DNA from: Symmachiella dynata | GTDB lineage: Bacteria > Planctomycetota > Planctomycetia > Planctomycetales > Planctomycetaceae | DNA: 64,000 nt | Assembly (NCBI RefSeq): GCF_007747995.1 | Contig: NZ_CP036276.1 | Coordinates: forward strand, 1,851,001 to 1,915,000 | Direction: 5' to 3' | Shown: piece after piece, positions 27,574 to 37,156 of the stretch | How the letters are laid out: each line of letters begins with the position of its first letter | How positions within the stretch are numbered: the stretch's first letter is position 1 | Notes under the pieces: generated by a model | The model's input: only the letters and a program-made list of their open reading frames with translations | Told to the model about the DNA's origin: nothing | The model's database searches: none | Translations under genes and position numbers: made by a program

Positions 27574-29922
27574 TTACTTACCGGGATCTTGCGGATACAC
27601 CAGCACGCGGTCGTGTGACAGCAGGATCAGGTCGTTGAGACCATCGCCGGTAACATCGGCAATCGCGGCTTCGCGGGGATTGGTGCCGGTCTGCTCCGAG
27701 GCATTGAGGCTCTTTTCTTCAAACACTTTGAAGTAAAACGCGTGTCGCAATCCTGTCTCGGGAGCAAAATCAAGCACCTCCACCAATTGCGACTTCGTGT
27801 CGAGGCAAGCGATGTCGACAAATCCGTCACCGTTGAGATCGCCGGCAATCAGATCCGCGAAGCGCGCCTTGTCCAACTCGGTTTCGTAGCTGGCAACCTC
27901 CTTCAACTGTGGATCGGTCTGCCCGGCGTACAGCACGCCAAACCGGCCGCTGCCGAACAGTAGCAGGTCATCACGTTCATCGCCGTTGAGGTCGGCAACA
28001 TGTGTGGAGAGATAACGAAAATCGCCGATCTCCACCTCGCGCCAGGGACGAAATAGGTTGTCGACTTTCTTAAGTAATCGCAATTTCTTCACGCCCGTAT
28101 CGACCAGGACGACTTCGTCCCCTGGGGTGTCATCGAGATTGATCGGAGCAGCTCCTACGATTTTGGCGCTGCTTTCCGCCGCATTAAACTGGTCGACCAC
28201 TTGCCATTGTTGTTCCTCGTTGATCTTCATTTGGCGGGCGAAATTCTGTTGCGCCACCAACAAGACCGGGTTTTGCCCCGTGCTGGCAAAGACAGCACCG
28301 GCTGCGACTTTCCCCAGTCCCAAGCCGCGGCGGTTTTCCAACGGTTCGGGAACGCCCTTGTCGTTGGTCAGCAACAATTCCGGTTCAGAACCGGCAAAGA
28401 CCAAAAAGTCGATCCGCCCGTCGCCGTTGGCATCGAGTTTCATCAGCTGTTTCGGTTGGTTCTTGAAGGTCAACTCGATGTCGTGCATGTCGCTTTGACC
28501 CCAATGCCGTGGCGACCACTGACCGTCTTCCTCCAATGACATAGCATGCAGGCGATATTTGGATCGGCCGCTGCGGGAAATGCAGACCAACTCCTCGCGA
28601 CCGTTTCCATTGAGGTCGGCCAATTCGATTGCCATTGGCTCGTCTTCCAACGGGAGTACTATCGGAAACGAAAGTCGGCCGTGCGCCATCCGGCTGTATC
28701 CGATCGCCTTTTCCTTTTCACTGAGCACGACCACTTCGTCCCCTTTGGGATCGCCGTCCAAATTCCCAACGCGAACCTGTTGTGCATCGGTCAGACTCGG
28801 AAAGGTTTGACCTTGATCGAGGCCAGTCTTGGGATGTTGGCGAAAGACGACGATTTGTGCGCTGCCTGGATCGGTGACAACCACATCTTTCAGTCCGTCA
28901 CCATTCACGTCGCCGATTCCCATATCGGTATCGCGACTGGAACTGCCCGAACCGAAACCGTAATAAATCATTTGCCCCGTTAAATCACTTTCCTGGGGCT
29001 GGGAGCGGACGACTTGATGGACTTTGACGCGTCCCGTGCGATTTTCAATCGTCAGGATTTCATCGCCCGGTTTGCCGTCGAGATTGTACAGCGTCGACGC
29101 GCGGGGCATTTCGATTTCGAAGCGATACTCCGGCCCCAAGCGGCCTTGCTGGTCTTGAAAACGGACACAAAACGGCCGGTCGTCCCCTTCCTGCGATTGA
29201 TAGCTCAAATCCGCGCGACCATCCCCATCCAGATCGGTGATGCGGACCAGTCCCAATTTGCCCGATGTATTCATCACCGTTTGCGGCGCCGCCAACTTGC
29301 CGTCCGGTTGTTGATAAATCAGATAGGTTTCTTTTTTGCCCAAAACAGCAATGTCGTCTTTGCCGTCGCCGTTTAGGTCGCCGGCAGCAGTGTTCCAGCT
29401 GGCGGGGGTGACTTCGGGTAAGCGCAACCGCCGCATCGACTGCCAGTTTCCATCTTCGCCTTGGTAACGGACAATTAACTGGTCCCTCCCGCCGAAATAG
29501 GCGAGGTCGGTTCGGCCATCGCCATTAAAATCGCCGGTCGTCAACGCGGAGACCACTTTGTCCAACGTGACTTTTTTGTGTTGCAACCGGCCGTCGCTGC
29601 CGATGAAATTCGCGAGGCTCTCGCCAGGCGCCGGCTGTTCAGCCACCTGTTCGCCATCACGTTGCAACAGCAGATCGAGACGGCTGTTGCCATTGTCCAC
29701 GATAATCAGATCGGTCCGCCCATCGTGATTCAAATCGGCCGGCAGCAAGTTGCGGGAGCGTTTGTTGAGTTTATAAATTTCGAGCGGCTCAAATCCGTAG
29801 TATTGAGCAAGATCGGATTTCGCAGTCTGATTTTCCTCGGCACGCGCCGGTCGGCGATATCCATCAACAAGTCCGGCAAGCACGCAGACAACAAGCAACG
29901 TCCATTTGCAAAAAGCAGCCAT
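27574..29922 (-). CDS. Secreted FG-GAP/VCBS repeat protein
   Basis: 782 residues with a Sec signal peptide (1-25, LLVVCVLAGLVDG). Nearly the whole mature chain is FG-GAP-like repeats with calcium-loop signatures such as DLNGDGKDDIAVLG, DLDGDGRADLSY and DVNGDGLKDVVV, spaced by about 50-60 residues. Such repeats form beta-propellers like those of integrin alpha chains and act in calcium-stabilised adhesion or carbohydrate binding; the partner is unknown. The ATG at the signal peptide has GAAGGGA upstream and is preferred to a start 60 bases earlier. No enzymatic domain is visible. Confidence 0.85.
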   Translation of the reverse strand: MAAFCKWTLLVVCVLAGLVDGYRRPARAEENQTAKSDLAQYYGFEPLEIYKLNKRSRNLLPADLNHDGRTDLIIVDNGNSRLDLLLQRDGEQVAEQPAPGESLANFIGSDGRLQHKKVTLDKVVSALTTGDFNGDGRTDLAYFGGRDQLIVRYQGEDGNWQSMRRLRLPEVTPASWNTAAGDLNGDGKDDIAVLGKKETYLIYQQPDGKLAAPQTVMNTSGKLGLVRITDLDGDGRADLSYQSQEGDDRPFCVRFQDQQGRLGPEYRFEIEMPRASTLYNLDGKPGDEILTIENRTGRVKVHQVVRSQPQESDLTGQMIYYGFGSGSSSRDTDMGIGDVNGDGLKDVVVTDPGSAQIVVFRQHPKTGLDQGQTFPSLTDAQQVRVGNLDGDPKGDEVVVLSEKEKAIGYSRMAHGRLSFPIVLPLEDEPMAIELADLNGNGREELVCISRSGRSKYRLHAMSLEEDGQWSPRHWGQSDMHDIELTFKNQPKQLMKLDANGDGRIDFLVFAGSEPELLLTNDKGVPEPLENRRGLGLGKVAAGAVFASTGQNPVLLVAQQNFARQMKINEEQQWQVVDQFNAAESSAKIVGAAPINLDDTPGDEVVLVDTGVKKLRLLKKVDNLFRPWREVEIGDFRYLSTHVADLNGDERDDLLLFGSGRFGVLYAGQTDPQLKEVASYETELDKARFADLIAGDLNGDGFVDIACLDTKSQLVEVLDFAPETGLRHAFYFKVFEEKSLNASEQTGTNPREAAIADVTGDGLNDLILLSHDRVLVYPQDPGK

Positions 29923-30007
29923 CGGGCGCGTCCCTTCATGGGGCTGAAAAACTATGTGAAACCCTAACTTCAAATCCGTCACGCCATGGTCCGGATCATC
30001 CTCGCAG

Positions 30008-30113
30008 GGGTGCCACTGGCGGCTTGTCCGCTAGTGCGATATCCCCAAGCGTCTACCGTTTGAATTCAAATCAACCGACGTGCACACTGACGGACGAGCC
30101 GCCAGTGCCACCC
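30008..30113. repeat. Twin-hairpin element, 106 bp, complete
   Basis: Left hairpin CACTGGCGG, loop CTTGT, CCGCTAGTG; right hairpin CACTGACGG, loop ACGAG, CCGCCAGTG; outer ends GGGTGCC and GCCACCC. Same length and loop positions as the copies at 6893 and 18402, with a different core. It is free of insertion sequences. Confidence 0.88.
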
Positions 30114-30119
30114 ACCCTG

Positions 30120-31961
30120 TTAATTCAAATGCAGGTTGAACGGCATCAATACCAACACGCGTTGGTTGCCGAACAACCTCAAGAGTTCTAAACCTTGTAG
30201 TTGCCGTGTCAGTTCCGGGGCAATGCCATCCAACGTCCTGCGGAGCAAGGCTGTTTGGGCGGCACTACTCCGTGCATCGGCATCCATTGGCCCCAGAAAT
30301 GCTTCCAACGGGTTGGGAGCTTTGGGCAGCACTTTGAGTTCCAGGTTTTTATCGGCGTCAAATCCTGCTTTGACTTTCACAGCAGTAATCGTATCGGCCA
30401 AGGTGCCGAGTTCGTCGACGAGTCCCACCTTCAAGGCTTGGGTTCCGGTATAAACACGGCCGCCAGCCAATTCCTCGAGCCGCGCCAAGTCCATCCCGCG
30501 ACCCTTTGCGGCTTTGCTAGTGAATTGCTCATAAACCGTGTTGAGCAACTTCACCATCGCTGCCCGCTCGGATTCAGTGAAACCGTCGGTCGTGCTGAAT
30601 ACACCGGCATTCTTACCGCGACTGATGACGCTGGTGGTCACGCCGACCTTATTGAACAACCCGCCAATCGCCAATTTGCCCCCGACCACCCCGATCGAAC
30701 CGGTGAGCGTGCCTGGCTCGGCAAAGATGCGATCGGCTCCCATCGCAATGTAATACCCACCGCTGGCTGCCGTATCGCCCATGCTGACGTAGAAAGGAAC
30801 TTCCAGCAGTTCCAGTTCGCGCCACATCAAGTCGCTGGCCAGCGCGCTGCCGCCGGGGCTATCAACACGCAGCACAACCGCCTTCACGGTCTCATCTTCA
30901 CGGACTTCACGAATCGCCTTGATCAGCGTTTCCGATCCGAGTGATTGACCGCCGAACATGCTGGATCCGCTGCGTCCGGAAGTAATCGCCCCGGTCGCAT
31001 AGATCACGGCGATCTTGGGCCGTTTGCTGGAGCGTTTGGTGTCGATGCCCATCAGTTGATTCATCGTTTGTTGAAACCCGAATAACGAAAAATCGAGGTT
31101 CATCTTTTTCTTGCCGTACCGTTTCGACAATTTAACCTCAGCTTCCGGGTTTAGTTTTTCAACCGCGTCAATCAATTGGTCCTCGTAAGCCACATGGTCA
31201 ATCAATCCCAGTTGATGCGCCTCAGCGGAAGACAGCGGAGCGGTATCGATGGCCGCCTCGACCGCTTTGGGGTCTAACTTGCGCGCCTCGGCGATCATCG
31301 AAATCATCTGCTCATAAAAATTGCCGATGATTTCGTTCATTTCCTGCCGAAACTCCGGACTCATCTCGGTCCGCGTATACGGCTCTGCCGCGGATTTGAA
31401 TGCACCCACCCGCAACATTTCGGGTTGAATACCCGCCTTGTCGAACAGATTTTTGTAAAAGGTGATCTCAGCCCGCAGACCGGTGAGCATCAACGTGGCT
31501 GATTCGGGCATATAGATTTGATCGCAGGCGGTGGCAATCTGGTACTCGCCGCTGCTGCCTTGATCGACCCAGGCATAAACCGGTTTGCCTTTGGCGCGAA
31601 TATTGCCAATCGCTTGCCGCAGCTCATTCAATTTCGCGCGCCCAATCGTGGGACCGCTGATGTTGAGAATCACACCGGTGATCTTGCGATCATCGGCCGC
31701 TTTGTCCAGCCGCTCGATAATGGTGGCCAGACTTTCTGATTTCTTGCTGAACAATGGTGGAGCCTGCGCCCCTTCGGGGTAGCTGCCGGTGATGTCCAGA
31801 TGCGCCCAAGTGAGGACCGGTTTCTTTTCAGGTTTTTTCGCCGGCTTCTCAACAGACTTGGTAGCGGTTGCTTCCGCTGGCTTTTTTTCATCCGCTGCAA
31901 CTACATAGGAGCAAAACAACGCGGAGACGACGAAGGCGATTGTGGCGGGCATGCGACGCAT
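30120..31961 (-). CDS. sppA: Signal peptide peptidase SppA, 67-kDa type
   Basis: 613 residues with a signal peptide (1-23) and a Lys/Pro/Ala-rich linker (25-48), then two tandem ClpP-like peptidase S49 domains as in long SppA. The catalytic lysine is in GAFKSAAEPYTR (K189, N-terminal domain) and the nucleophile serine in DTAASGGYYIAMG (S400, C-terminal domain), so the dyad is complete. The enzyme degrades cleaved signal peptides at the membrane. GGAGG six bases before the ATG decides the start; a frame from 32063 would add 34 residues ahead of the signal peptide. Confidence 0.93.
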   Translation of the reverse strand: MRRMPATIAFVVSALFCSYVVAADEKKPAEATATKSVEKPAKKPEKKPVLTWAHLDITGSYPEGAQAPPLFSKKSESLATIIERLDKAADDRKITGVILNISGPTIGRAKLNELRQAIGNIRAKGKPVYAWVDQGSSGEYQIATACDQIYMPESATLMLTGLRAEITFYKNLFDKAGIQPEMLRVGAFKSAAEPYTRTEMSPEFRQEMNEIIGNFYEQMISMIAEARKLDPKAVEAAIDTAPLSSAEAHQLGLIDHVAYEDQLIDAVEKLNPEAEVKLSKRYGKKKMNLDFSLFGFQQTMNQLMGIDTKRSSKRPKIAVIYATGAITSGRSGSSMFGGQSLGSETLIKAIREVREDETVKAVVLRVDSPGGSALASDLMWRELELLEVPFYVSMGDTAASGGYYIAMGADRIFAEPGTLTGSIGVVGGKLAIGGLFNKVGVTTSVISRGKNAGVFSTTDGFTESERAAMVKLLNTVYEQFTSKAAKGRGMDLARLEELAGGRVYTGTQALKVGLVDELGTLADTITAVKVKAGFDADKNLELKVLPKAPNPLEAFLGPMDADARSSAAQTALLRRTLDGIAPELTRQLQGLELLRLFGNQRVLVLMPFNLHLN

Positions 31962-32457
31962 GCGAGGTTCCTCCAACAAATTCGGAAAGCCCAGCGGGCC
32001 GACGACGAAAACGCGAATTTCCGACAGGCGGCTGCATCCGGACGGGAAAATGCTCGAACCCATCCAACGGGATGGGTATCGCGAGCGATCTTTTTAAAAT
32101 ACGTAAAACCCGTTTCAAAAACCGGTTGCGCTTGTTTTAGAGATTTGCAGAACAGGGTCGGCAGAACGCGACAGAAGGTTTTGAAACGACTTAAGGCAGA
32201 TACTTAAGTCTAAGACGCGGGATTGTAGCGGTCAAGAAGCGTGGACCGGTTACGCAGAATTGTGCAGCAGTAAACACCTGTTAAAAATCGCCGCTGATGT
32301 GCGGCGGAAATCACTTGCCAGCAGCGACCCGGTGTGCGAGACTGGAATGAACTGCCCAGCAAGGTCCTATTGCGGTCAGGTTGAATTGATCCCGCGCCAC
32401 CGTCGTCGCGCGGGCAGGTGAGGAAACTCCTAAGACATTCCTGCGGAGAAGAATTCG
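31962..32457. other. Intergenic region between divergent sppA and a secreted protein gene
   Basis: 496 bp. It includes the sppA ribosome site on the minus strand, the partial palindrome AAACCCGTTTCAAAAACCGG near 32105, and the stem-like CGCCGC ... GCGGCG near 32290. No gene is seen, and no terminator or promoter is clear. Confidence 0.5.
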
Positions 32458-33288
32458 ATGAATCGTCGTTTTGTTTGGGCTTTTATAGCAATATTGGGTG
32501 CGTCACTGCTGGCCGCGCCTCAAACGGCATCCGCACAAGGTCTGATTTGGAATCTGCCCGAAGAGGACGGGACCTGGGTCCGTTATGAAGGCGATTTCAA
32601 AAACGTCGAAGCCCGGCCGGACGACGACGAAGACTTAACGATTGAAAGCAAACGCTGGCTGACAATTAGCTCCGTCGGTACCGAAACCCGCGAATACCAA
32701 GGCAAGGAAGTTCCCTGTCGTTGGATCGAACTGAAAGTCGAAACCGGCCGTTCCTCCGCCGAAGGAGTGGAAACCGGACGTTTTGGCACGATCATCTATA
32801 AAGTTCTGATCCCCGAACAAGCAGTGATCGGAAAGATCACGGACGAAGATGACATCCCCGTCACGTTTCTGCCGATTCTGGAAGGCTATCGCAAATACGG
32901 CGACCGGCCGGTCAAAAAAGTGACGGAGAAGGTTCTAGCGGTCTATCCGATAATCGCACTGATCGACCACTATCGCGACTTCAAAGCCAAGACCCAAGAG
33001 TCTGAACCGATCGACATCAAACTCGGCACCGTTCCGGCGCGAGTTTACGAAGGAATCAAACTTTCAGAAACGGAAACCAGCCGCACAAAAAATGTCGCTG
33101 ACGTCGCCTTAAGCACCGATGTCCCCTTTGGAGTCGCCCAATGGTCGGTGACCGTCGAGCGCGACGAAAAAGACCAACTTGAGGACGTCGAACAGTTTCG
33201 ACGCACCTCGCGGCTTGAGGTCAAAATGGAAGCGGTCGAAACGGGCAGCAACGCTCGTTCCGCAATCCAAACCCCCACCAACAACTAG
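32458..33288 (+). CDS. Secreted protein of unknown function
   Basis: 276 residues with a clear Sec signal peptide (1-26, LLAAPQTASA). The mature protein is charged, mostly beta-like, with no membrane segment; segments such as EEDGTWVRYEGDF and VPCRWIELKVETGR look like a lipocalin- or DUF-type barrel but I recognise no named family. A GCGGAGAAG stretch precedes the ATG. It seems to be a single-gene unit. Confidence 0.72.
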   Translation: MNRRFVWAFIAILGASLLAAPQTASAQGLIWNLPEEDGTWVRYEGDFKNVEARPDDDEDLTIESKRWLTISSVGTETREYQGKEVPCRWIELKVETGRSSAEGVETGRFGTIIYKVLIPEQAVIGKITDEDDIPVTFLPILEGYRKYGDRPVKKVTEKVLAVYPIIALIDHYRDFKAKTQESEPIDIKLGTVPARVYEGIKLSETETSRTKNVADVALSTDVPFGVAQWSVTVERDEKDQLEDVEQFRRTSRLEVKMEAVETGSNARSAIQTPTNN

Positions 33289-33533
33289 CGGCTGTTGGAG
33301 TTCGAGTCGATCTGAAGCCCTGCTCGCTCACGTAAGTATTGAGCGCGCGTGCTTGCTGCCCACCTTCTCTCAGCCGCTCACACTGCGCACCGCCGATCCG
33401 ACGGCAGACTGCGTCTCGCTCATTTTTTTGTGGGAATCGCGCCACTCCGCATGCTATAGAAGAGTGGTCGCACCGCGCGCAAATTGGATGGGGCGATTCC
33501 TAGCAAGTCTGCAGCAAAAAGCAGGGGGCGGAT

Positions 33534-34384
33534 ATGAGCAGAAAACTCGAGCTGATTCGAGAGAAGAAACTGCATAAACTCTTCCCGGGCAAAAAGCAGA
33601 AAAAGCTCGAGGCGAGTGGCGTCTACGTCGCGGACGAGTCGACCTGTTACGTCATTTTCGACAACCTCAACAAAGTCGGCCGGGTCGACCTGAAGTTGAA
33701 ATCCTCGAAATCAAACAAGCTGATTTATCTCCTCAACGTGGGGACCGGATTCGAGGACATCACCTATGACCCGCTGAGTGATCGCTTTTACCTCATTGTC
33801 GAGGCCCTCGAAGACAAGTCACATGGCGGTTTCCGTGGACTCGTCTCGGAGTACGATGGGGATTTCATGTTTCATCGTTGCTCACAGCTTGAACCGGCAT
33901 TCAAAAATAAGAACAAAGGCTTTGAGGGCGTTGAGCACATCCGCCGCGGCGACACCGAATACCTCGTCGGGCTGTGGGAAGACACGTTAGGCCAAGACGG
34001 CAACAAAGGCCGCGGCCGGTTGTATACTTGTTCCCCAAAGCCAGCGACGGCTCATGGGCCAAGCCCCGCGCCATCAATTTGCCGGCCAGCGCAAAATTCA
34101 AAGACTTCGCCGCCATCGCCCGCCGCGGAAACCGTGTCGCCGTGGTTTCACAAAAGTCGAAACGATTATGGTTGGGAGAGATTGATGAAACGTTCAGTCG
34201 GTTTGTCGAAGGGACAGGCACCACCTATCGATTTCCCAAAAAGTGCTACGGCAACGTCGAAGGGGTATCGTGGCTATGCGATGACCGCCTCGTGATGGTC
34301 TCGGATAAAAAGAAGAAAAAACAGAAAAAGTGCTGCGCCGACAAGGACCAGTCGATTCACATCTTCCGCATTCCCAGTTGCTAG
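33534..34384 (+). pseudogene. Frameshifted protein of unknown function (beta-propeller-like)
   Basis: The first frame encodes MSRKLELIREKKL to GRGRLY at about 34026; a second frame one base off continues with LFPKASDGSWAKPRA to FRIPSC, ending at 34384. The two halves read as one protein of about 283 residues. The first frame after the break turns Pro/Ser rich with no sense, running to 34295. The break lies in TTGTATACTTGTTCC, where loss of one base or gain of two explains it. The content (TGFEDITYDPLSDRFYLIVEAL, GNVEGVSWLCDDRLVMVSD) resembles propeller blades of SdiA-regulated or phytase-like proteins. A real frameshift, programmed shift or sequencing error are all possible. Confidence 0.7.
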
Positions 34385-34454
34385 CCCGCCAAGCTCCTTG
34401 GACAGCGCAGCTGTTTTTTCTTCAGCGCAGATTCGTGGACGTTGGAATGCAATG

Positions 34455-34490
34455 CCCCAATCCGACGGCTCGCCGTCGCACAGTGCGTTC
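34455..34490. repeat. Short palindromic repeat, CGACGGC family
   Basis: CCCCAATC then CGACGGC-TC-GCCGTCG and a tail ending AGTGCGTT, like the copies at 21896 and 57856. It lies between the convergent 3' ends of the frameshifted gene and the LCCL gene. Confidence 0.65.
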
Positions 34491-34496
34491 AACGGC

Positions 34497-35363
34497 CTAC
34501 TTGTTCGCAGACTGTTCACGCTTCTTCATTTTGGCGTGATCGATAAAAGTAAGTGTGCGATCGGTTCCACCTTTGCTGTTGGTTTCAATCCCATTACGAA
34601 TGCTGCCCACAAACTTCGGCACGCCGGGACCAATCTCGACCGTCACGATTCCCCCTTGCGTCGTGATCTTACCCGCATGCAATGCTGCTCGGCAGATCAT
34701 GCTGGAAAAGTCATAAGTATCCGTGCCGTAGACGATTCTTGGTCGCAAATTGCTCGGGGCAGGCGGGCACCGAAACGAGAAGCGTTGGCCGACCAGGCGC
34801 CGATAGGCAAATCCACTTCGGGTGAACTTGGTGTCCCAATCGATGCGCGGAATGTGCGCCAGGTGAATTTTATTGGTCTCATCCGAACCGGGGCCATCAA
34901 CAAATGACATGCTGCGGCGAGTTTCAGGCAAGCTGTCCGTTTCGACGCCATTGCGTTTGCTGCCCGCATACTTCGGTTTGCCCGGGTTGAGCTGGATCGT
35001 CACCGTTCCACCCTCTTTCGTAATCATTCCGGCATGCAGTGCAGCAATACAAATGGAAGTGTCACTCGGATAAAAATCCGTGCCGTAGACACCGGAAAAA
35101 CTTTGATCCACCGCCGCCGGCGGACACTTCACGGTGAGGCGTTGGCCGATAAATTTGTCCGCATCAAATTGAAACTTATTGAGCGTCGTGTCCCATTTGA
35201 TTTCAGGAAGGACCCGAGAATCGTTTCCCGTCTCAGCGGAATAGGCCACCGCACTTCCCAAACCCAACAACAGCCCAGCAAAACTCAGCGTAAAAACTCG
35301 GCCAAACTTGGTACGGCGTTTGACCAGACCGGCGTGTGGGAGACGAGCGATTGTCATCGACAT
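34497..35363 (-). CDS. Secreted protein with two LCCL domains
   Basis: 288 residues. A long n-region and hydrophobic stretch (about 22-42) form a signal peptide or anchor. Two LCCL-like domains follow, about 75-145 and 185-260: VKCPPA ... GVYGTDFYPSDTSICIAALHAG, and FRCPPA ... YGTDTYDFSSMICRAALHAG, each with the paired cysteines, the YGTD and the AALHAG motifs. Each is followed by NGV/IETxS. LCCL domains are best known from eukaryotic secreted proteins (coch, Lgl1) and bind carbohydrate or lipopolysaccharide; bacterial role is unknown. Confidence 0.83.
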   Translation of the reverse strand: MSMTIARLPHAGLVKRRTKFGRVFTLSFAGLLLGLGSAVAYSAETGNDSRVLPEIKWDTTLNKFQFDADKFIGQRLTVKCPPAAVDQSFSGVYGTDFYPSDTSICIAALHAGMITKEGGTVTIQLNPGKPKYAGSKRNGVETDSLPETRRSMSFVDGPGSDETNKIHLAHIPRIDWDTKFTRSGFAYRRLVGQRFSFRCPPAPSNLRPRIVYGTDTYDFSSMICRAALHAGKITTQGGIVTVEIGPGVPKFVGSIRNGIETNSKGGTDRTLTFIDHAKMKKREQSANK

Positions 35364-35631
35364 GGAAAACTTTCCTAAGCAAGTAGAGAGAGGGATTCAG
35401 CAGCATGAAGAAATATCTTCACCGAATACGGCAAACAGCTTGACGGCGTTGCACGTTGGCCTGTATTGATTCGAAATCAACAAAACGCAGACCAACGAGG
35501 CGGCAATCGCCAGGCTGTCGTGCTACTAATCCGATGGCTGGACCCATTTGGGGCAGTTTTTTTCCGCGACGCAACAACTTCGCCAGGTGGGATGTCGTGG
35601 ATTCTCGGGACTGTAGAATCTTCGAACAGCT

Positions 35632-36273
35632 TCAGCGTTTTTCTGAGCCACTCTTGTCTGCCTGGAACTTGTTTTCCAGAAACTCTCGAAGTTCTCGATA
35701 GAGTTTTTCATGCCCTGTGGGGTTGCAGTGTAGTCCATCATCAGCCAGCAGGTTGCTCAGCTTCTCTGAATCCCAATTCTTGAAATAGTCAAGAATTGGA
35801 CACGACCTCTCCTCACAGACTTGCCGCAAAACATCCGTGTAGCGCGCTGCATCTGCGCGAAGATAATACCAATCGGAGCCCAAATAAGGTGTCGTTTTCG
35901 CTTCCTCAAATGGGAATCCCGTCAGCATCAAGGTTGGGGATATTTTCAGCGAGCATTCGACCAAGGCCGCCATGGAATTTCGAAACTCTTCAATCGAGAC
36001 GGCATTCTCAGAGGACTCAGCCCCTTCGCGTCGGATGTCATTAAATCCAGGATAGAGAATTAGAAGATGCGGGCGACGAACTCCTGCTTCCATCGGGAGA
36101 CGCGCAATGAGACTTTCGGTGCTTTCGCCAAAAATGCCAAGTTGGTAGACAAAGTTCCTTGGACTTTGAGCTTCATGCCATATCCGCAATCGGTGAATAA
36201 ATCCACCGAGTTCAAAGTCACCTCTTCCATGAATTGAACTGGAACCGAGAGCCACAATTCGCCTTGGAAACAT
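35632..36273 (-). CDS. SGNH/GDSL-family hydrolase
   Basis: 213 residues. Block I is VALGSSSIHG, with a Ser where GDSL enzymes have the nucleophile; block III is YPGFNDIRR, with the conserved Asn; block V is DGLHCNPTGH, with the Asp-x2-His of the catalytic pair. The oxyanion Gly (LGIFGEST) is in place. These four blocks make an active esterase or lipase-like hydrolase likely. No signal peptide is seen, so it appears cytoplasmic. GAGGGA lies about nine bases before the chosen ATG; a start 36 bases upstream lacks a ribosome site. Confidence 0.82.
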   Translation of the reverse strand: MFPRRIVALGSSSIHGRGDFELGGFIHRLRIWHEAQSPRNFVYQLGIFGESTESLIARLPMEAGVRRPHLLILYPGFNDIRREGAESSENAVSIEEFRNSMAALVECSLKISPTLMLTGFPFEEAKTTPYLGSDWYYLRADAARYTDVLRQVCEERSCPILDYFKNWDSEKLSNLLADDGLHCNPTGHEKLYRELREFLENKFQADKSGSEKR

Positions 36274-36526
36274 GCTGGCGTCCCTCAGACGGTGCAAAGG
36301 AGATTCCATGAAAACGGTCTGCTACTGCAGTGATTATAAGTTGAAGCGGCTGATAACATTGCGGGAGCGTCCGGCTATGCAACGCCGATGTGTGTAAGGT
36401 GGCCCAAAGCTTCTTTAGTGTCGGCACAGCCGTGGGAGGCTGTTCGTGGCGGCCATGACCCCGTCCTCAGGAGAACCGGCTGATAGACTTTGTACTGCCG
36501 CGAAGAGTCTATCGGGAAGCCCCACG

Positions 36527-37117
36527 TTAGCTTGCCTTTTTATTTGTCGCGAGATACCAATTCACCATTTCCGGCGTGTTGCACAGCTTAATGAACCGGA
36601 GACGGTCCTCGTCGCTCATATCACCAAAGTCTACGTACAAGATTAGCCGCGTTGCCCCGCCCAGAACCTCAAGCCGAAAATAATTCAGTGCCCTCACAAG
36701 CGTTGACTCAAGCGTTTCGTAGTGTGTGTCGAATGCGGGGTCGTTGATCTCAAGCGAGTCGACGTATGAGAGCATTCCCTCAAGTCGCTCGTTCACGGAA
36801 TCGAAGATTTCTAGGTAATCTCCACAATACGGCGTGTCGGCTACGGACCAACGGAGATCGATCGCGAGCTGTTCAAGCGATTGCTCATATCCGTGTTTGG
36901 TTTTGTATTCCCAAGCGACCTGTTTCAATCCCTGTTCGGTCAAAACAGACATCCCGATGGCTGCAATAAGCGGAACCGGGTAAATGACGTACGCATAAAT
37001 CTTTTCGCCGCTGTGTTCGGCTACCCACTTGCGGTAGTGCAGTGTGAGGGCGTCGACGATTTCAGGCATCAAGTTGTCGTAATTTGGAGGCGCAAGCATT
37101 GGTAAGAGCGTAGGCAT
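36527..37117 (-). CDS. DUF4303-like protein
   Basis: 196 residues, cytoplasmic. The pattern HSGEKIYAYVIYPVP, then LRWSVADTPYCGDYLEIFDSVNERLE, and the C-terminal MSDEDRLRFIKLCNTPEMVNWYL resembles DUF4303 proteins, many of which sit in polymorphic-toxin or immunity (SMI1-like) neighbourhoods. The assignment is by pattern and moderate. No toxin gene is visible nearby. It is the first of three small minus-strand genes in an accessory stretch. Confidence 0.6.
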   Translation of the reverse strand: MPTLLPMLAPPNYDNLMPEIVDALTLHYRKWVAEHSGEKIYAYVIYPVPLIAAIGMSVLTEQGLKQVAWEYKTKHGYEQSLEQLAIDLRWSVADTPYCGDYLEIFDSVNERLEGMLSYVDSLEINDPAFDTHYETLESTLVRALNYFRLEVLGGATRLILYVDFGDMSDEDRLRFIKLCNTPEMVNWYLATNKKAS

Positions 37118-37156
37118 CTAGGATAATAATTGCAATCAATGCGTCGTTTTACAGCC

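Noticed and set aside
33779-34224. Minus-strand or third-frame genes over the frameshifted locus
   Set aside because: They lack start signals and family character; the two plus frames join into one sensible protein.
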